Shown: positions 1 to 9,075 of the stretch, piece by piece
How positions within the stretch are numbered: position 1 is the first letter of the stretch
Layout: every line of letters begins with the position of its first letter
DNA from: Christensenella minuta
GTDB lineage: Bacteria; Bacillota; Clostridia; Christensenellales; Christensenellaceae
Reading direction: 5' to 3'
Assembly (NCBI RefSeq): GCF_003628755.1
Contig: NZ_CP029256.1
Span: 1 to 64,000 of the forward strand
DNA length: 64,000 bases
Notes under the pieces: generated by a model
Databases searched by the model: none
What the model was told of the DNA's origin: nothing
What the model saw: the letters and a program-made list of their open reading frames with translations, nothing else
Program-made: the position numbers and the translations under genes

Positions 1-1095
1 AACACGATGGTAATGATTGAATCGACGGCGAACGGGTACGACGATTTCAAGGACATTTGGGACAAGGCGGTCGCGGGGGAAAACGACTTCGCTCCGGTGT
101 TCTGCGCGTGGTGGGAACACGCGGAATATGCGATGCCGTACAGTGGCTTTGCGCTGACTGCGGAAGAACGAGAGATAAAGGGGCTGTACAGCCTGACGGA
201 CGAACAGCTTACATGGCGGCGGTGGTGTATTAAAAACAACTGCCGGGGAGACACGGAACTGTTCCGTCAGGAATACCCGGCATGCCCGGAGGAAGCATTC
301 CTGATGAGCGGGCGGCCTGTGTTTAACAATGAAAAAGTGATGGCCCGCATTGCGGAGATAGGGAAAGAGGAAGCGCCCAAAACGGGGCGTTTTTTATTTA
401 CATGGAACGATGCGGAGAGCAAGGACAGGATTTCAGAGTATTCTTTCCGCGGGGAAAAGCAGGGCTTTCTTCGTATTTATAAAGAGCCGGAACCATACGT
501 TCCCTACGTGATCGGCGCGGACACGAAAGGCGAAGGAAAGGATTTCTTTGCGGCGACGGTGATTGATAACCGGACGGGAGAGCGTGTGGCGGCGCTGCAC
601 ATGCAGATAAACGAATCGCGTCCGTTCACATGGCAGCTCTATTGTTTGGGAAAATGGTACAACGACGCGCTGATTGGCGTGGAGATGAATTTCAACACCG
701 CGCCCATTGAAGAATTACAGCGGCTTCAGTACCCGCGGCAGTATATCCGGCTTACGTATGACAGCGCGACGAAAAAGGAACAGAAGAATTACGGCTGGAA
801 AACGGACGGGAATACACGGCCTCTCATCATTGACAGGGAGGTCGGACAGGTAGACGAGGATATCCGGCTGTTCCACGATATTCCTACGCTGCGGGAGATG
901 ATTACCTTTGTGTATGACGACAACGGAAGGCCGGACGCGATTGCGGGAAAGCATGACGACCTGCTTTTCTCGGACATGATCGCGGGCGAGATACGCGGGC
1001 AGCAGAGGCGGCATGCGGAAGAGCCGGAGGATGCGGAAGAAGACTTTGTGCCGTATGAGGAGCAAGCGGACGACCTGCTTGGATTCGGACGATAA
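1..1095 (+). CDS. Phage terminase large subunit, C-terminal part (5' truncated by window)
   Basis: This is the ATP-driven DNA packaging motor and headful nuclease. The frame is open from base 1, so the N-terminal Walker A half is outside the window. The ESTANG string near the start fits the segment just after Walker B (coupling motif) in phage terminases. The nuclease domain follows: GADTKGEGKDF gives its first acidic residue, and GKHDDLLFSDMIA near the C-terminus gives the late Asp pair. The C-terminal tail is rich in Glu and Asp. The adjacent portal gene agrees with this call. The internal ATG at base 7 is probably not the real start. Confidence 0.9.
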   Translation, partial: NTMVMIESTANGYDDFKDIWDKAVAGENDFAPVFCAWWEHAEYAMPYSGFALTAEEREIKGLYSLTDEQLTWRRWCIKNNCRGDTELFRQEYPACPEEAFLMSGRPVFNNEKVMARIAEIGKEEAPKTGRFLFTWNDAESKDRISEYSFRGEKQGFLRIYKEPEPYVPYVIGADTKGEGKDFFAATVIDNRTGERVAALHMQINESRPFTWQLYCLGKWYNDALIGVEMNFNTAPIEELQRLQYPRQYIRLTYDSATKKEQKNYGWKTDGNTRPLIIDREVGQVDEDIRLFHDIPTLREMITFVYDDNGRPDAIAGKHDDLLFSDMIAGEIRGQQRRHAEEPEDAEEDFVPYEEQADDLLGFGR

Positions 1096-1106
1096 CGGAG
1101 GGAAAT

Positions 1107-1316
1107 ATGGAAAGCATAGTTATGATTATTGGAATGATCGCGGCGTTTTTGGCGGGCGCGTATGTGCGTAAGCCGTTCGCGTTTGTAAGGAAAGAAGGGC
1201 GGGAAACGATAGAAGCGGAGCCGGAGAAAGAGGCGGGAAAGCTGCCTATTTCGGAGCAGCTTGCAAATATGCTTTCGTATGACGGGCGGCCACAGAACGG
1301 GGGTTTTAGCGAATGA
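1107..1316 (+). CDS. Small phage membrane protein between terminase and portal
   Basis: The protein has 69 residues. A hydrophobic N-terminus (about residues 3-18, IVMIIGMIAAFLAGAYV) could be a single membrane helix, and a charged Glu/Lys-rich tail follows. It has a clear ribosome binding site (GGAGGGAAAT before the ATG). Its stop overlaps the portal start in an ATGA, so the two are translationally coupled. I do not recognise the family. Position alone suggests a morphogenesis accessory. Confidence 0.7.
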   Translation: MESIVMIIGMIAAFLAGAYVRKPFAFVRKEGRETIEAEPEKEAGKLPISEQLANMLSYDGRPQNGGFSE

Positions 1317-3187
1317 GAATCAAAAAAGAACCATCAAATGTGTGGGCGGAATACCAAAGGGGAATCAATTACAATCAGTCCATCGGGCTTTACGAGACTG
1401 TGAAGCAGAACAACAATTTTTATAATGACAAGCAATGGGAAGGCGTGAACGCGCCCGACCTTGACAAACCGGTGTTCAACTTCTTAAAGCCCGTTGTGTC
1501 GTACTACGTGGCGATGCTGATCTCCGACGATGTGGCGGTGAACGTGGAGCTGGGGAACGAAACGGAAACAGGCGCATGGAGGCCGCAGGCCGGAGGGCTT
1601 TATGGGGCAGATGAGCGCCTGTCGGTAGGCGAGCTTCCCGTTCCGTATGGAGCGGGAGCGAGTATGATGGCAGAACGCGACGTTGTGCCAAAGGTAATCG
1701 CGCAGGAAGTGGACAACATCATCGAGCAGACGAACCTCAAGTATAAAAACCGCCGGGCGATAAGAAACTGCGCGGTGGATGGGGACGCCTGCATGTATCT
1801 CTGGTTCGACCCGGATGCCGAAACGGGCTTTGCGCACACCGGAACCATTCGGGCGGACGTCCTCGACAATACGAATGTTTTATTCGGCAACCCGACGGAG
1901 GAGAACGTACAGGAACAGCCGTATGTGCTCTTGGCTTACAGGCGGCTGACGGAGGACGTGCGGGACGAAGCGGAGGCAAACGGATTCCCGCGGGAGAGCG
2001 TCACGCCGGACAATGAGGACTACTATACCAACACGGAGTATGACGGCGATAACGATTATACGACCGTTATTTTAAAGATGTGGAAGGAAAAAGGCTCTGT
2101 GCGTACGCTGAAATGCACGCGGGACGCGCCCGTAAAGGAAGAGACGGACACGGAATACAAGCTGTACCCTTTGGCATGGATGAGTTGGGAGAGTGTAAAG
2201 AACAGTTATCATGGGGTGAGCCCGATCACCGGGAAGATACCCAACCAGATATTCGTCAACAAGATATACGCGATGGCGCAGCGGCAGGTGCAGGACAGCG
2301 CGTTTCCGAAGGTCATTTACGACAAGAACAAGATCGCGCGGTGGGACCCGTCGCCCGGAAAGGCAGTTGGAGTGGTCGGCGATCCGACGACGGCTCTGTT
2401 TGCCGGGTTCCGTCCGCCGGAGATGAGCGCAGACCCGGTCAACATGGCGGAAGTGACCGTGCAGCAGACAAGGAACATGATGGGCGCGAGCGACGCGGCT
2501 CTTGGGAATGTGAAGCCGGACAACACATCGGCGATTATAGCGGTGCAGAAAGCGGCGGGGATGCCGCTGGATATTCAGAAGATGGATTTTTATAACTTCG
2601 TGGAGGCGTGTGTGCGTATTTTCCTCGAGATCATGCGCGTGAACTATGGGGTGCGCTATGTGACGCTGAAGGACCCGGACGGGAACGACATACGCGGCGA
2701 GTTTGACTTTTCCCTGCTTGGGGATTACGCGCTCTCGCTCAAGATCGACATCGGGGCGGGATCTTATTGGTCGGAGTTGATGCAGGTGCAGACGCTTGAT
2801 AATCTGATGTCAAATCAGATCATCCCGGACGCGGTGACGTACCTCGAGGCGATACCGGAGGGATATATCAAGAACAAGAACCGCATTATCGAGCGGATTA
2901 AGGAACAACAGCAGATACAGGAAATGATGCAATCGCAGGCGGCGATGCCGCCGCAAATTGAAGGTCAGGAAAAACCTATACTGCCTGGAATCGAGGAGCA
3001 GGGCGGCCCTGAAACACAGGGGGGCGGCCTGACTGCGGACGAGGTAAATGGTATTATTTCCGAACTTGTTCAGATGGAAGATGACGAAGCGGTGGAGACG
3101 GTAAACGCGATGGAGATATCGGAAGAAGACAAAGCCGGGCTCATTGAAGCGCTGGCGGTAGCGAAAGGAGAAGGCAATGCAGGATGA
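1313..3187 (+). CDS. Phage portal protein (P22-like)
   Basis: The portal forms the dodecameric ring at the capsid vertex through which DNA enters and leaves. The protein has 624 residues, close to the size of the long P22-type portals. The N-terminal part (NVWAEYQRGINYNQSIGLY, then NNNFYNDKQWEGVN) is typical of Gram-positive relatives of this family. A C-terminal Gln- and Glu-rich segment (about 540-600) resembles a flexible barrel or tail. It lies between terminase and scaffold, overlaps the upstream gene by four bases, and its end overlaps the next gene. The family call rests on remembered similarity and synteny. Confidence 0.85.
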   Translation: MRIKKEPSNVWAEYQRGINYNQSIGLYETVKQNNNFYNDKQWEGVNAPDLDKPVFNFLKPVVSYYVAMLISDDVAVNVELGNETETGAWRPQAGGLYGADERLSVGELPVPYGAGASMMAERDVVPKVIAQEVDNIIEQTNLKYKNRRAIRNCAVDGDACMYLWFDPDAETGFAHTGTIRADVLDNTNVLFGNPTEENVQEQPYVLLAYRRLTEDVRDEAEANGFPRESVTPDNEDYYTNTEYDGDNDYTTVILKMWKEKGSVRTLKCTRDAPVKEETDTEYKLYPLAWMSWESVKNSYHGVSPITGKIPNQIFVNKIYAMAQRQVQDSAFPKVIYDKNKIARWDPSPGKAVGVVGDPTTALFAGFRPPEMSADPVNMAEVTVQQTRNMMGASDAALGNVKPDNTSAIIAVQKAAGMPLDIQKMDFYNFVEACVRIFLEIMRVNYGVRYVTLKDPDGNDIRGEFDFSLLGDYALSLKIDIGAGSYWSELMQVQTLDNLMSNQIIPDAVTYLEAIPEGYIKNKNRIIERIKEQQQIQEMMQSQAAMPPQIEGQEKPILPGIEEQGGPETQGGGLTADEVNGIISELVQMEDDEAVETVNAMEISEEDKAGLIEALAVAKGEGNAG

Positions 3188-3374
3188 TATTTGCGAAGTA
3201 TGCGGGAACGAATTAAAAGTAGCGGGCAGCCGCGTGATGTGCGTGGGCGACGATTCGCCGGACACGGAGACGCGGGTTTTTACAGTGCTGGAAATGGAAT
3301 GCACAAACCCGCAGTGTTCCGCCAGAGGAAAAAAGAAAGAAATTTTCGTCGAGCAAATGATTGGCGCAAAATAG
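3177..3374 (+). CDS. Small zinc-finger phage protein
   Basis: The protein has 65 residues with a CxxC pair near the N-terminus (CEVC) and a second pair, CTNPQC, near residues 42-47, so one zinc ribbon is likely. A strongly acidic loop separates the pairs. The start overlaps the end of the portal gene, so the two are probably co-translated. No function is known to me. Small zinc ribbons are frequent between portal and scaffold in phages of Clostridia. Confidence 0.7.
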   Translation: MQDDICEVCGNELKVAGSRVMCVGDDSPDTETRVFTVLEMECTNPQCSARGKKKEIFVEQMIGAK

Positions 3375-3405
3375 CGCTTCTCATAAAAAACAAAGGAGAA
3401 AAACA

Positions 3406-4257
3406 ATGGCAGGAGAAATGACGCAGGCGGAGGAAACGGCTGTAATGAATGGCCCCACAGACAGTGGGGAGGGAGCTGCACCGGAGGAAACGGCGCAGGG
3501 ATGGAACGATGAGGAATTTGTTTCGGCTTTTGACGGGACCGAAGAAATAGGCGGGGAAGAAGAACTGGAAAAGGAGTCGGAGACCGAAAAAGAGGAAGCT
3601 GCGGTAAAACCGGAAGGCGAAAGAACAGCGGAGAAGGCGACGCTCGAGATCGGGGGACGGGAATATACCGCTTCCGATGTGGAAGGGTTGCTTTCGAGGA
3701 TCACAGAGCTTCAGGCGGCAGTCAATACGGTTTCGCCGGAACGCGAGTTTGTGGAGCGTTTGGCAGCGCAGTCCGGTATGGATGTTGGGGCGTTTTTGCA
3801 GGACGGCGGGCGGATGCTTGCCGAGCGGCAGATCGAGGCGCGCATGGCGCAGCTGGTAGATCAAGGCCTAGAGGAAAGCATGGCGCGGCATGTAGCGGAG
3901 CTTGAAGTGGAGCGCGACGCACAGGCAAACGCGGATAATATGCGGAAAAGTTTAGGCGCGCAGGCGCAGGAGGCGCAGAATGCGGCGGAGGAACAGATTC
4001 GCGCGAACGTGGAAGAATTTGCGCGGATGTACCCGGATGTAAAGGAGTTACCGGATGAGGTCATAAAAGACATCGAGCAGACGGGGGCAACGCCGGTTGT
4101 TGCGTATCAAAAATACCTTTTGCATGAAAAGGAAAAAGAGCTTGCCGCAGCGCGGCAGGCGGAAAAGAACAGGAAACAGACCACGGGAAGCGTAAAAGGA
4201 ACGCCGAAGGGTGCGGAAGACGCGTTTCTTTCGGGGTTTGATTCCGAATTCAATTAA
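3406..4257 (+). CDS. Phage capsid scaffolding protein
   Basis: The protein has 283 residues. I chose ATG 3406 because AAAGGAGAAAAAC lies just before it. The same frame opens 15 codons earlier without a site. The first 70 residues are very acidic (runs of Glu). A long helical, coiled-coil-like region follows at about 95-235, rich in Ala, Gln and Glu. The C-terminus is Lys-rich and ends in GFDSEFN. Acidic N-terminus, helical middle and basic C-terminus directly before the capsid gene is the usual scaffold plan. It guides shell assembly and is lost from mature heads. No protease domain is visible. Confidence 0.8.
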   Translation: MAGEMTQAEETAVMNGPTDSGEGAAPEETAQGWNDEEFVSAFDGTEEIGGEEELEKESETEKEEAAVKPEGERTAEKATLEIGGREYTASDVEGLLSRITELQAAVNTVSPEREFVERLAAQSGMDVGAFLQDGGRMLAERQIEARMAQLVDQGLEESMARHVAELEVERDAQANADNMRKSLGAQAQEAQNAAEEQIRANVEEFARMYPDVKELPDEVIKDIEQTGATPVVAYQKYLLHEKEKELAAARQAEKNRKQTTGSVKGTPKGAEDAFLSGFDSEFN

Positions 4258-4304
4258 CGGATCAACATATATGGCTTAGAGAATGGAAAAAACAAAAAAG
4301 GGGT

Positions 4305-4366
4305 CCCCGGCGCACTCGAACAAAGTGAGTGTGTTGGGGTAGGCGACGAGCAGCCCGAAAGGCGAG
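4305..4366 (+). ncRNA. Candidate structured leader RNA before the capsid gene
   Basis: Bases 4305-4317 pair with 4327-4339 in one uninterrupted 13-bp helix (ten Watson-Crick pairs and three G-U pairs), closing a nine-base loop. A second small hairpin follows at 4353-4363 (GCC, loop CGAAA, GGC). The block lies in the 165-base gap between the scaffold stop and the capsid ribosome binding site. It is too far upstream and too regular to be only a spacer. It has no U-tract, so it is not a simple terminator. No known class is assigned. Confidence 0.5.
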
Positions 4367-4421
4367 ATTTCAGAAGCATAAGCGGAGGAAACGAGCGAAA
4401 AGGGCGAGAGAGGAGACAAGT

Positions 4422-5483
4422 ATGCCTATTTATTTACATGACAAGTATGACAAGAAAATTCAGGAAGCTTTTGTAAGGGAAAGCGTGATTAAGGGGCTTT
4501 TATCGGACGAGTATGATTTTACGGGAGTAAAGACTGTAAAAATCAGCACGCTTCAGACTGTGCCCATGAACGACTACCAGCGCAAGGGGACGAACCGTTA
4601 CGGCGAGCCGAAGGAAATGGAGGACACTGTACAGGAACTCACATTGACGCAGGACAAGGGATTTGCGATCACCATTGACAAGGGAAACAACGCCGACCAG
4701 AACGGAATCAAGGCTGCGGGACGCGCCCTTGCATTGCAGGCGCGCGAGCAGTGCGTTCCGCTCATGGATCGGTATGTGCTTGGACGGCTGGCGAACACGG
4801 CGGGAACGATAGCGGGCAGTGCAACGGCGATCAGCAAGGAGAACGTCGTGGAACGCATTGCGTCCGGTACGGTTGTGCTGGATGACGCGGAAGTGCGGGA
4901 AGCAAACCGCGCGCTTTTGGTATCGGCAAGCGTATACAAATTCCTGCGTCTTTCGCCGGAGTTTATCGGCGCGGAAAAGCTGGCGGTGAAATCGCTTGTG
5001 AAAGGGCAGGTCGGTGAGTTCGACAGCATGCGGGTGATTAAAGTGCCGAAAGGAAGATGGCCGAAGGGTGCGAACTTTATGATCGTCTACAAAAAGAGCG
5101 GATGCGCTCCCGTGAAGCTCGACGACACGAAGATCCATAAAGACCCGCCCGGCCTATCCGGGAACCTGCTGGAAGGGCGGCAGTATTACGATGCGTTTGT
5201 CTTCGGCACGAAGGCGATGGGAATCTATGTGGATGTAGATACGAACACGGCGGCTGTAACGGCGCTCCCAGTGATCGGGCTTACGGGCGCTTCTGCGAGC
5301 ATTACGGCGGCGGACGGCGTGAAATTCTTCTACACAACGGATGGCACAGACCCGAGGTATTCCGTGAGCGCGAAGGAATACAGCACATCCGTGACGCTCG
5401 AGAGCGGGCAGACGATGAAAGCGTACGGCAGGAAAGACGGGGAATTCCCGTCCGGCGTATCGGAAAAAACGTATACGGCGTAA
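4422..5483 (+). CDS. Phage major capsid protein with C-terminal Ig-like domain
   Basis: The protein has 353 residues counted from ATG 4422, which follows GAGAGGAGACAAG. A longer frame from 4329 would add 31 very basic residues encoded by the leader hairpin and is unlikely. The body (about 1-270) has the look of P22-coat-like capsid proteins of Clostridia phages (MPIYLHDKYDKKIQEAFV, later AREQCVPLMDRYVLGRLA). From about residue 276 a separate module has FYTTDGTDPRYS, then GQTMKAYGRKDG and GVSEKTY, the signature of the chitobiase/hexosaminidase C-terminal Ig-like fold. Such a domain would stand on the shell surface and could bind mucus or glycans. That role is inference. Confidence 0.87.
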   Translation: MPIYLHDKYDKKIQEAFVRESVIKGLLSDEYDFTGVKTVKISTLQTVPMNDYQRKGTNRYGEPKEMEDTVQELTLTQDKGFAITIDKGNNADQNGIKAAGRALALQAREQCVPLMDRYVLGRLANTAGTIAGSATAISKENVVERIASGTVVLDDAEVREANRALLVSASVYKFLRLSPEFIGAEKLAVKSLVKGQVGEFDSMRVIKVPKGRWPKGANFMIVYKKSGCAPVKLDDTKIHKDPPGLSGNLLEGRQYYDAFVFGTKAMGIYVDVDTNTAAVTALPVIGLTGASASITAADGVKFFYTTDGTDPRYSVSAKEYSTSVTLESGQTMKAYGRKDGEFPSGVSEKTYTA

Positions 5484-5493
5484 AAGGACAGAA

Positions 5494-5530
5494 GAGGGGC
5501 GGGGAATCTCGCCTCTCTCCCTTTAAAGGG
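5494..5530 (+). terminator. Hairpin after the capsid gene (weak terminator or processing site)
   Basis: Bases 5494-5501 pair with 5510-5517 (eight pairs, one G-U), and a CCCTTTAAAGGG palindrome follows at 5519-5530. There is no clean U-run. Such hairpins after capsid genes often lower expression of downstream connector genes. Confidence 0.4.
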
Positions 5531-5563
5531 CAGGACGGAGCATAGAGAGCAAAGGGGGACGTT

Positions 5564-5737
5564 ATGGCTGATGCAAGGGGCGCAAAAAAGGCGGAATCAA
5601 AAACCATAAAGAAAGCGGAAACCAAGCCTGCGCCGCAAAAAACAATGAAAACGCGCTATTTTATCGGCAAGGGCGTGGAGATCACGGAAGCGCAGGCGAA
5701 AGAGCATGTGAAAAAGCAGAATGAGAAAGGCATGTGA
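5564..5737 (+). CDS. Small Lys/Ala/Glu-rich phage protein
   Basis: The protein has 57 residues, from ATG 5564 after AAAGGGGGACGTT. Its first half is a run of Lys, Ala and Glu. The second half reads MKTRYFIGKGVEITEAQAKEH, a compact segment that may fold as a small strand-helix unit. The stop overlaps the GTG start of the connector gene. Position after the capsid protein suggests a small head or joining protein. I know no family for it. Confidence 0.65.
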   Translation: MADARGAKKAESKTIKKAETKPAPQKTMKTRYFIGKGVEITEAQAKEHVKKQNEKGM

Positions 5738-6114
5738 ACATGATGACTGCAAGGGAAATCTTCAAAACGGCGGTAACGATGATGTTCGGCGAGCAGGCGG
5801 ACGAGCAGGATTATGAGCCATTCTGGCTGGGCACGCTGAACTGGATTCTTGCTGAAAATTTCAAAACGAACAACGCCCTGCGCGCGCTGCGTGGGAAAGA
5901 GCCGCTTCAAAACATGCCGCTGATCGCGGATATGGACGGCGAAGTGGACTATGAGGACGAATTTACTCGGTACATCCTGCCGATGGGGTGCGCGGGGTAT
6001 ATCTACACAGACGACGACAAAGGCGTTGGCGCGGAGTATAAGAACAAATACGAGTTCGAGCGTACGCAGGTATTGGAAGCGAAATATGAGGATATAGAAA
6101 GTGGCTACATTTAA
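5734..6114 (+). CDS. Head-tail connector-like protein
   Basis: The protein has up to 126 residues. The first possible start is GTG 5734, which overlaps the previous stop. ATG codons at 5740 and 5743 are alternatives. It is acidic and mostly helical in appearance (TAREIFKTAVTMMFGEQADEQDYEPFW), with repeated Tyr and Asp/Glu. Position right after the capsid block and before the large tail protein, together with the size, fits the adaptor that docks under the portal. The overlap with the next gene (GTG 6101 before TAA 6112) implies coupling. Confidence 0.6.
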   Translation: MNMMTAREIFKTAVTMMFGEQADEQDYEPFWLGTLNWILAENFKTNNALRALRGKEPLQNMPLIADMDGEVDYEDEFTRYILPMGCAGYIYTDDDKGVGAEYKNKYEFERTQVLEAKYEDIESGYI

Positions 6115-7966
6115 GAGCAATCCTCCGGCGGAGGAGAAGACCTATGCAAAATCATACAGGGGGTTTAAAGGGGTAGACCTGACCTCTGCAATCACGGAGA
6201 TAGACGATTCACGCAGCCCGTACGCGCCAAACATGATTGCAGACCTGAGCGGATTCCCGTGCAAGCGTACAGGGTTTACAAAGGTGTGCGACTCGCTGGG
6301 CGGGAGAATAAACGGCATACACGCTTATCTGAATGGCGATGGAGTAAGGAAAATGCTTGTACATGCGGGCGCTGGGCTATTTGATGTAAACGTGGAAGAC
6401 GGTACGAGCACAAGTGTTTATGCGTCCATGAATAATGCCCGCAGTACGAGTTTTGTATATGGGGGAAAATTATATATCCTCGACGGAGAGAACTATCTTG
6501 CATACAGCGGCAGCGGAAGTGCCGCGCAGGTGGAAGCAAGTGCTTATGTACCAACTACGCGGATTGCAATGCAGCCTGCGGGGGGCGGGACGGAACATGA
6601 GCCTGTGAATCTCTTGCAGCCGAAGCGCATCAATCAGTTTGCTTGGAAAACGGGATCGACGGTATTTCAACTCGATACGAAAAACATCGACTCTATCGTG
6701 AAATGCGAGCAGATAGACGCAAGCGGGAGCTGGCAGAACGTAACGGGATATACCGCGGACCTCGTGGCTGGACGGGTGACGTTCTCCGCCGCGCCGCCAG
6801 TGGCTTCGACGGGTGACGATAACGTGCGGATCACATTTTCAAAGCGGGTGTCCGGGTATGCGGAACGGGTGAAGAACTGTACGATCAACACATTTTACGG
6901 GATTGGCAGTGATTCGCGCATTTTTATTTCCGGGAACAATAAATACCGTAATTACGACTGGTATTCATGGAGCGGAAAAGCGGATTATTTCCCGGATGTG
7001 AATTATACGGTCGTAGGCGCGGAAAACAACGCCATTATGGGCTATTTGAAACAGTACGACAGTCTGATGATTATTAAACAGGCCAACGATCAGGACGCGA
7101 GTATTTTCAAGCGTTCAGCGACGTTGAACGGGAGCGATACCATATTTACGACGCAGCAGGGGCTTGCGGGCGTGGGCGCGGTCTCGCGGTGGTGTTTTGG
7201 AACGCTGTATGACGACAATCTGTTTTTGGCGAAGGATGGAGTATTCGGCCTCGACACCTCACAGGTGACGCAACAGCGGACGGCGCAGGTGAGAAGCTTC
7301 TACGTGAACGGCGAATTGACAAAGGAACCGGGATTGGAAGAAGCGGTATGCTGCGTTTCTAAAGGATATTATTACCTATTTGTAAACGGGCGCGTATATA
7401 TTGCGGACGCGAGGCAAAAAAATGTAAATCCGTCAAAGTCCTTCGGGTACGAATGGTTTTATTGGACGGACGTGCCTGCGCGGTGCGCGCTGGAATACGA
7501 AGGAGAGTTATATATCGGAACAGACGAAGGGGAACTGCACAAGCTCAAGACAGAATCTAAATTCGGTATGGAGGCATATTCAGACAACGGCAGGGCGATC
7601 TCGTGTGCGTGGGCGACAAAGATGGACACGCTGGGGGACTGCTCCTCGTTTAAACGGATCGACAAACCGGGAACGGGCGTGCTGGTTATGCCGTTTGCGT
7701 CCGCGTCGGGGCAGATTTATTACGTAATGGACGGGGAAAAAATGGTTAAGGGGTTTTCCATGAACACAACCTTTGACTGGAACGATATTGACTTCGACAA
7801 CATAGATTTCGGCACACTTCCCTATCCGACGTTTGTTCCCGCGCGCAAAAAGGAGCGCAAGGCCCGCATGTTTCAGATTATCGTGAAAAACGACGCGCTG
7901 AATGACGGGCGGGGGCTGTATGAAATACGGGTACAGTATAAGATGAAGAACCCGATTAAGAGGTAG
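6101..7966 (+). CDS. Large tail or DNA-stabilisation protein (propeller-like)
   Basis: The protein has 621 residues and starts with GTG at 6101 inside the connector gene. The N-terminal KSYRGFKGVDLTSAITEIDDSRSPYAPNMIAD resembles proteins at the portal-tail junction of short-tailed phages. The rest is rich in beta strands, with repeated short blocks of the type VYGGKLYILDGENY, LYDDNLFLAKDGVFGLD and ALEYEGELYIGTDEGELH, which look like propeller blades. The P22 analogue would be the packaged-DNA stabilisation/tail hub protein. The fold assignment is inference from the repeats and the position. Confidence 0.6.
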   Translation: MATFKSNPPAEEKTYAKSYRGFKGVDLTSAITEIDDSRSPYAPNMIADLSGFPCKRTGFTKVCDSLGGRINGIHAYLNGDGVRKMLVHAGAGLFDVNVEDGTSTSVYASMNNARSTSFVYGGKLYILDGENYLAYSGSGSAAQVEASAYVPTTRIAMQPAGGGTEHEPVNLLQPKRINQFAWKTGSTVFQLDTKNIDSIVKCEQIDASGSWQNVTGYTADLVAGRVTFSAAPPVASTGDDNVRITFSKRVSGYAERVKNCTINTFYGIGSDSRIFISGNNKYRNYDWYSWSGKADYFPDVNYTVVGAENNAIMGYLKQYDSLMIIKQANDQDASIFKRSATLNGSDTIFTTQQGLAGVGAVSRWCFGTLYDDNLFLAKDGVFGLDTSQVTQQRTAQVRSFYVNGELTKEPGLEEAVCCVSKGYYYLFVNGRVYIADARQKNVNPSKSFGYEWFYWTDVPARCALEYEGELYIGTDEGELHKLKTESKFGMEAYSDNGRAISCAWATKMDTLGDCSSFKRIDKPGTGVLVMPFASASGQIYYVMDGEKMVKGFSMNTTFDWNDIDFDNIDFGTLPYPTFVPARKKERKARMFQIIVKNDALNDGRGLYEIRVQYKMKNPIKR

Positions 7967-7992
7967 TGCCGTCCGAAGAGTGCAAGGGTAGG

Positions 7993-8127
7993 ATGAATTT
8001 ACAGGAGGCCCTGCCAAAACCCAATGGAATGGTTTCGGTGGTTCGAGTAGAAAACAGGGAAGACGAAGCCGCGGACAACAGAAGACGGCGAGGGAAGAGG
8101 CGGATTTCGACACGGAGAATGGAGTGA
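7993..8127 (+). CDS. Possible small basic protein
   Basis: A 44-codon frame fills the gap between two structural genes and ends seven bases before the next start. Its C-terminal half is Arg-rich (DNRRRRGKRRISTRRME). The upstream AAGGGTAGG lies almost on the ATG, so initiation would be weak. A GGAG in the 3' end probably serves the next gene. It may be real or only a leader. Confidence 0.3.
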   Translation: MNLQEALPKPNGMVSVVRVENREDEAADNRRRRGKRRISTRRME

Positions 8128-8133
8128 TAGATA

Positions 8134-9072
8134 ATGGCGGTTGCGGATTATAAGCTGACAGAAACAGATTTTGCGTCTACGGGCGCGGAAGCCCTGCCGG
8201 ACAAGGTGATTGGGCAGGCGGAATATGTGAAAGGGATGATCGACGGGCCGAGCAAGGACGTTATTATGCCAAAGTATAACGGACTGATTGACGAACTCGT
8301 ACAAGAACTGGCGAAAGTATTGAAAAATAGCGGAGCACAAATATTAGATGGAAGTCTTGACGCAAGCGGAAGCGTCACAAGTGGAAGAATCGTATCGCCT
8401 TTTTTCAAAATAGATGTAGTGGATGGTTCACTGTGGTTTACGGGCGGGTCAAGGCAGTTCAGGATTCACTATGACAGCGGAAATAATCTACATTTTCACG
8501 TATATAATAGCGCTGCAACAAGCGTTGTGGCGTCGCCGCTGCGTATATCGTCATCGGGAGAGGTTGTCGCACCAACGATAAACGCGACGGACGCGCTGAA
8601 ATCGCAGGGTACATATAACCGTACAACGACGGCGGCGGCGAACACTCATATTTCCGACAGCGCAAGCGGCCATCATCTTTACCGCTCTACATCATCGCAG
8701 CGGTGGAAGACGAATATCAACGCCGCAGACTTGGAAGAGATCAGGAAAGTATTATTAAAAATCCTTGTGGTCAACTTTACATCATTGTGTGAATGCGACG
8801 ATCCAGATAAGGTACACACGGGATTTCTTGCAGAACAGCTTGCAGAGATAGACCGGCGCATGGCAACGTATGGCACGGATGATGATGGAAATGAGCAAGT
8901 AGAAGGATTTGACAGCAATGAATTGATTTCGCGTACTGTGGCCGGGTGGCAGATACATGAAATGGAGATAAATGGGATTAAAGCGAAAGCTGCAAAATTC
9001 GACGCGCTTTCGGCGCTGCTCGTTTCCAAAGGGATTCTCACGCAGGAAGAAATTAACGGATTGGAGGGATAG
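8134..9072 (+). CDS. Tail protein with C-terminal S74 intramolecular chaperone
   Basis: The protein has 312 residues. The N-terminal part (1-85) is helical and should attach to the virion. A short beta-rich stem follows (DASGSVTSGRIVSPFF, then FTGGSRQFRIHYDSG). From about residue 175 the chaperone appears: HLYRSTSSQRWKTNI (Arg190, Lys192) and later VHTGFLAEQLAEID. In the S74 family (endosialidases and many fibres) this domain trimerises the fibre and then cuts itself off near the Ser in the first motif. It is therefore probably a trimeric receptor-binding spike or fibre, small compared with most. Confidence 0.75.
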   Translation: MAVADYKLTETDFASTGAEALPDKVIGQAEYVKGMIDGPSKDVIMPKYNGLIDELVQELAKVLKNSGAQILDGSLDASGSVTSGRIVSPFFKIDVVDGSLWFTGGSRQFRIHYDSGNNLHFHVYNSAATSVVASPLRISSSGEVVAPTINATDALKSQGTYNRTTTAAANTHISDSASGHHLYRSTSSQRWKTNINAADLEEIRKVLLKILVVNFTSLCECDDPDKVHTGFLAEQLAEIDRRMATYGTDDDGNEQVEGFDSNELISRTVAGWQIHEMEINGIKAKAAKFDALSALLVSKGILTQEEINGLEG

Positions 9073-9075
9073 ATC

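Noticed and set aside
4329-4421. N-terminal extension of the capsid protein
   Set aside because: It would translate the hairpin leader into a run of Arg/Lys; ATG 4422 has the ribosome site and family start.
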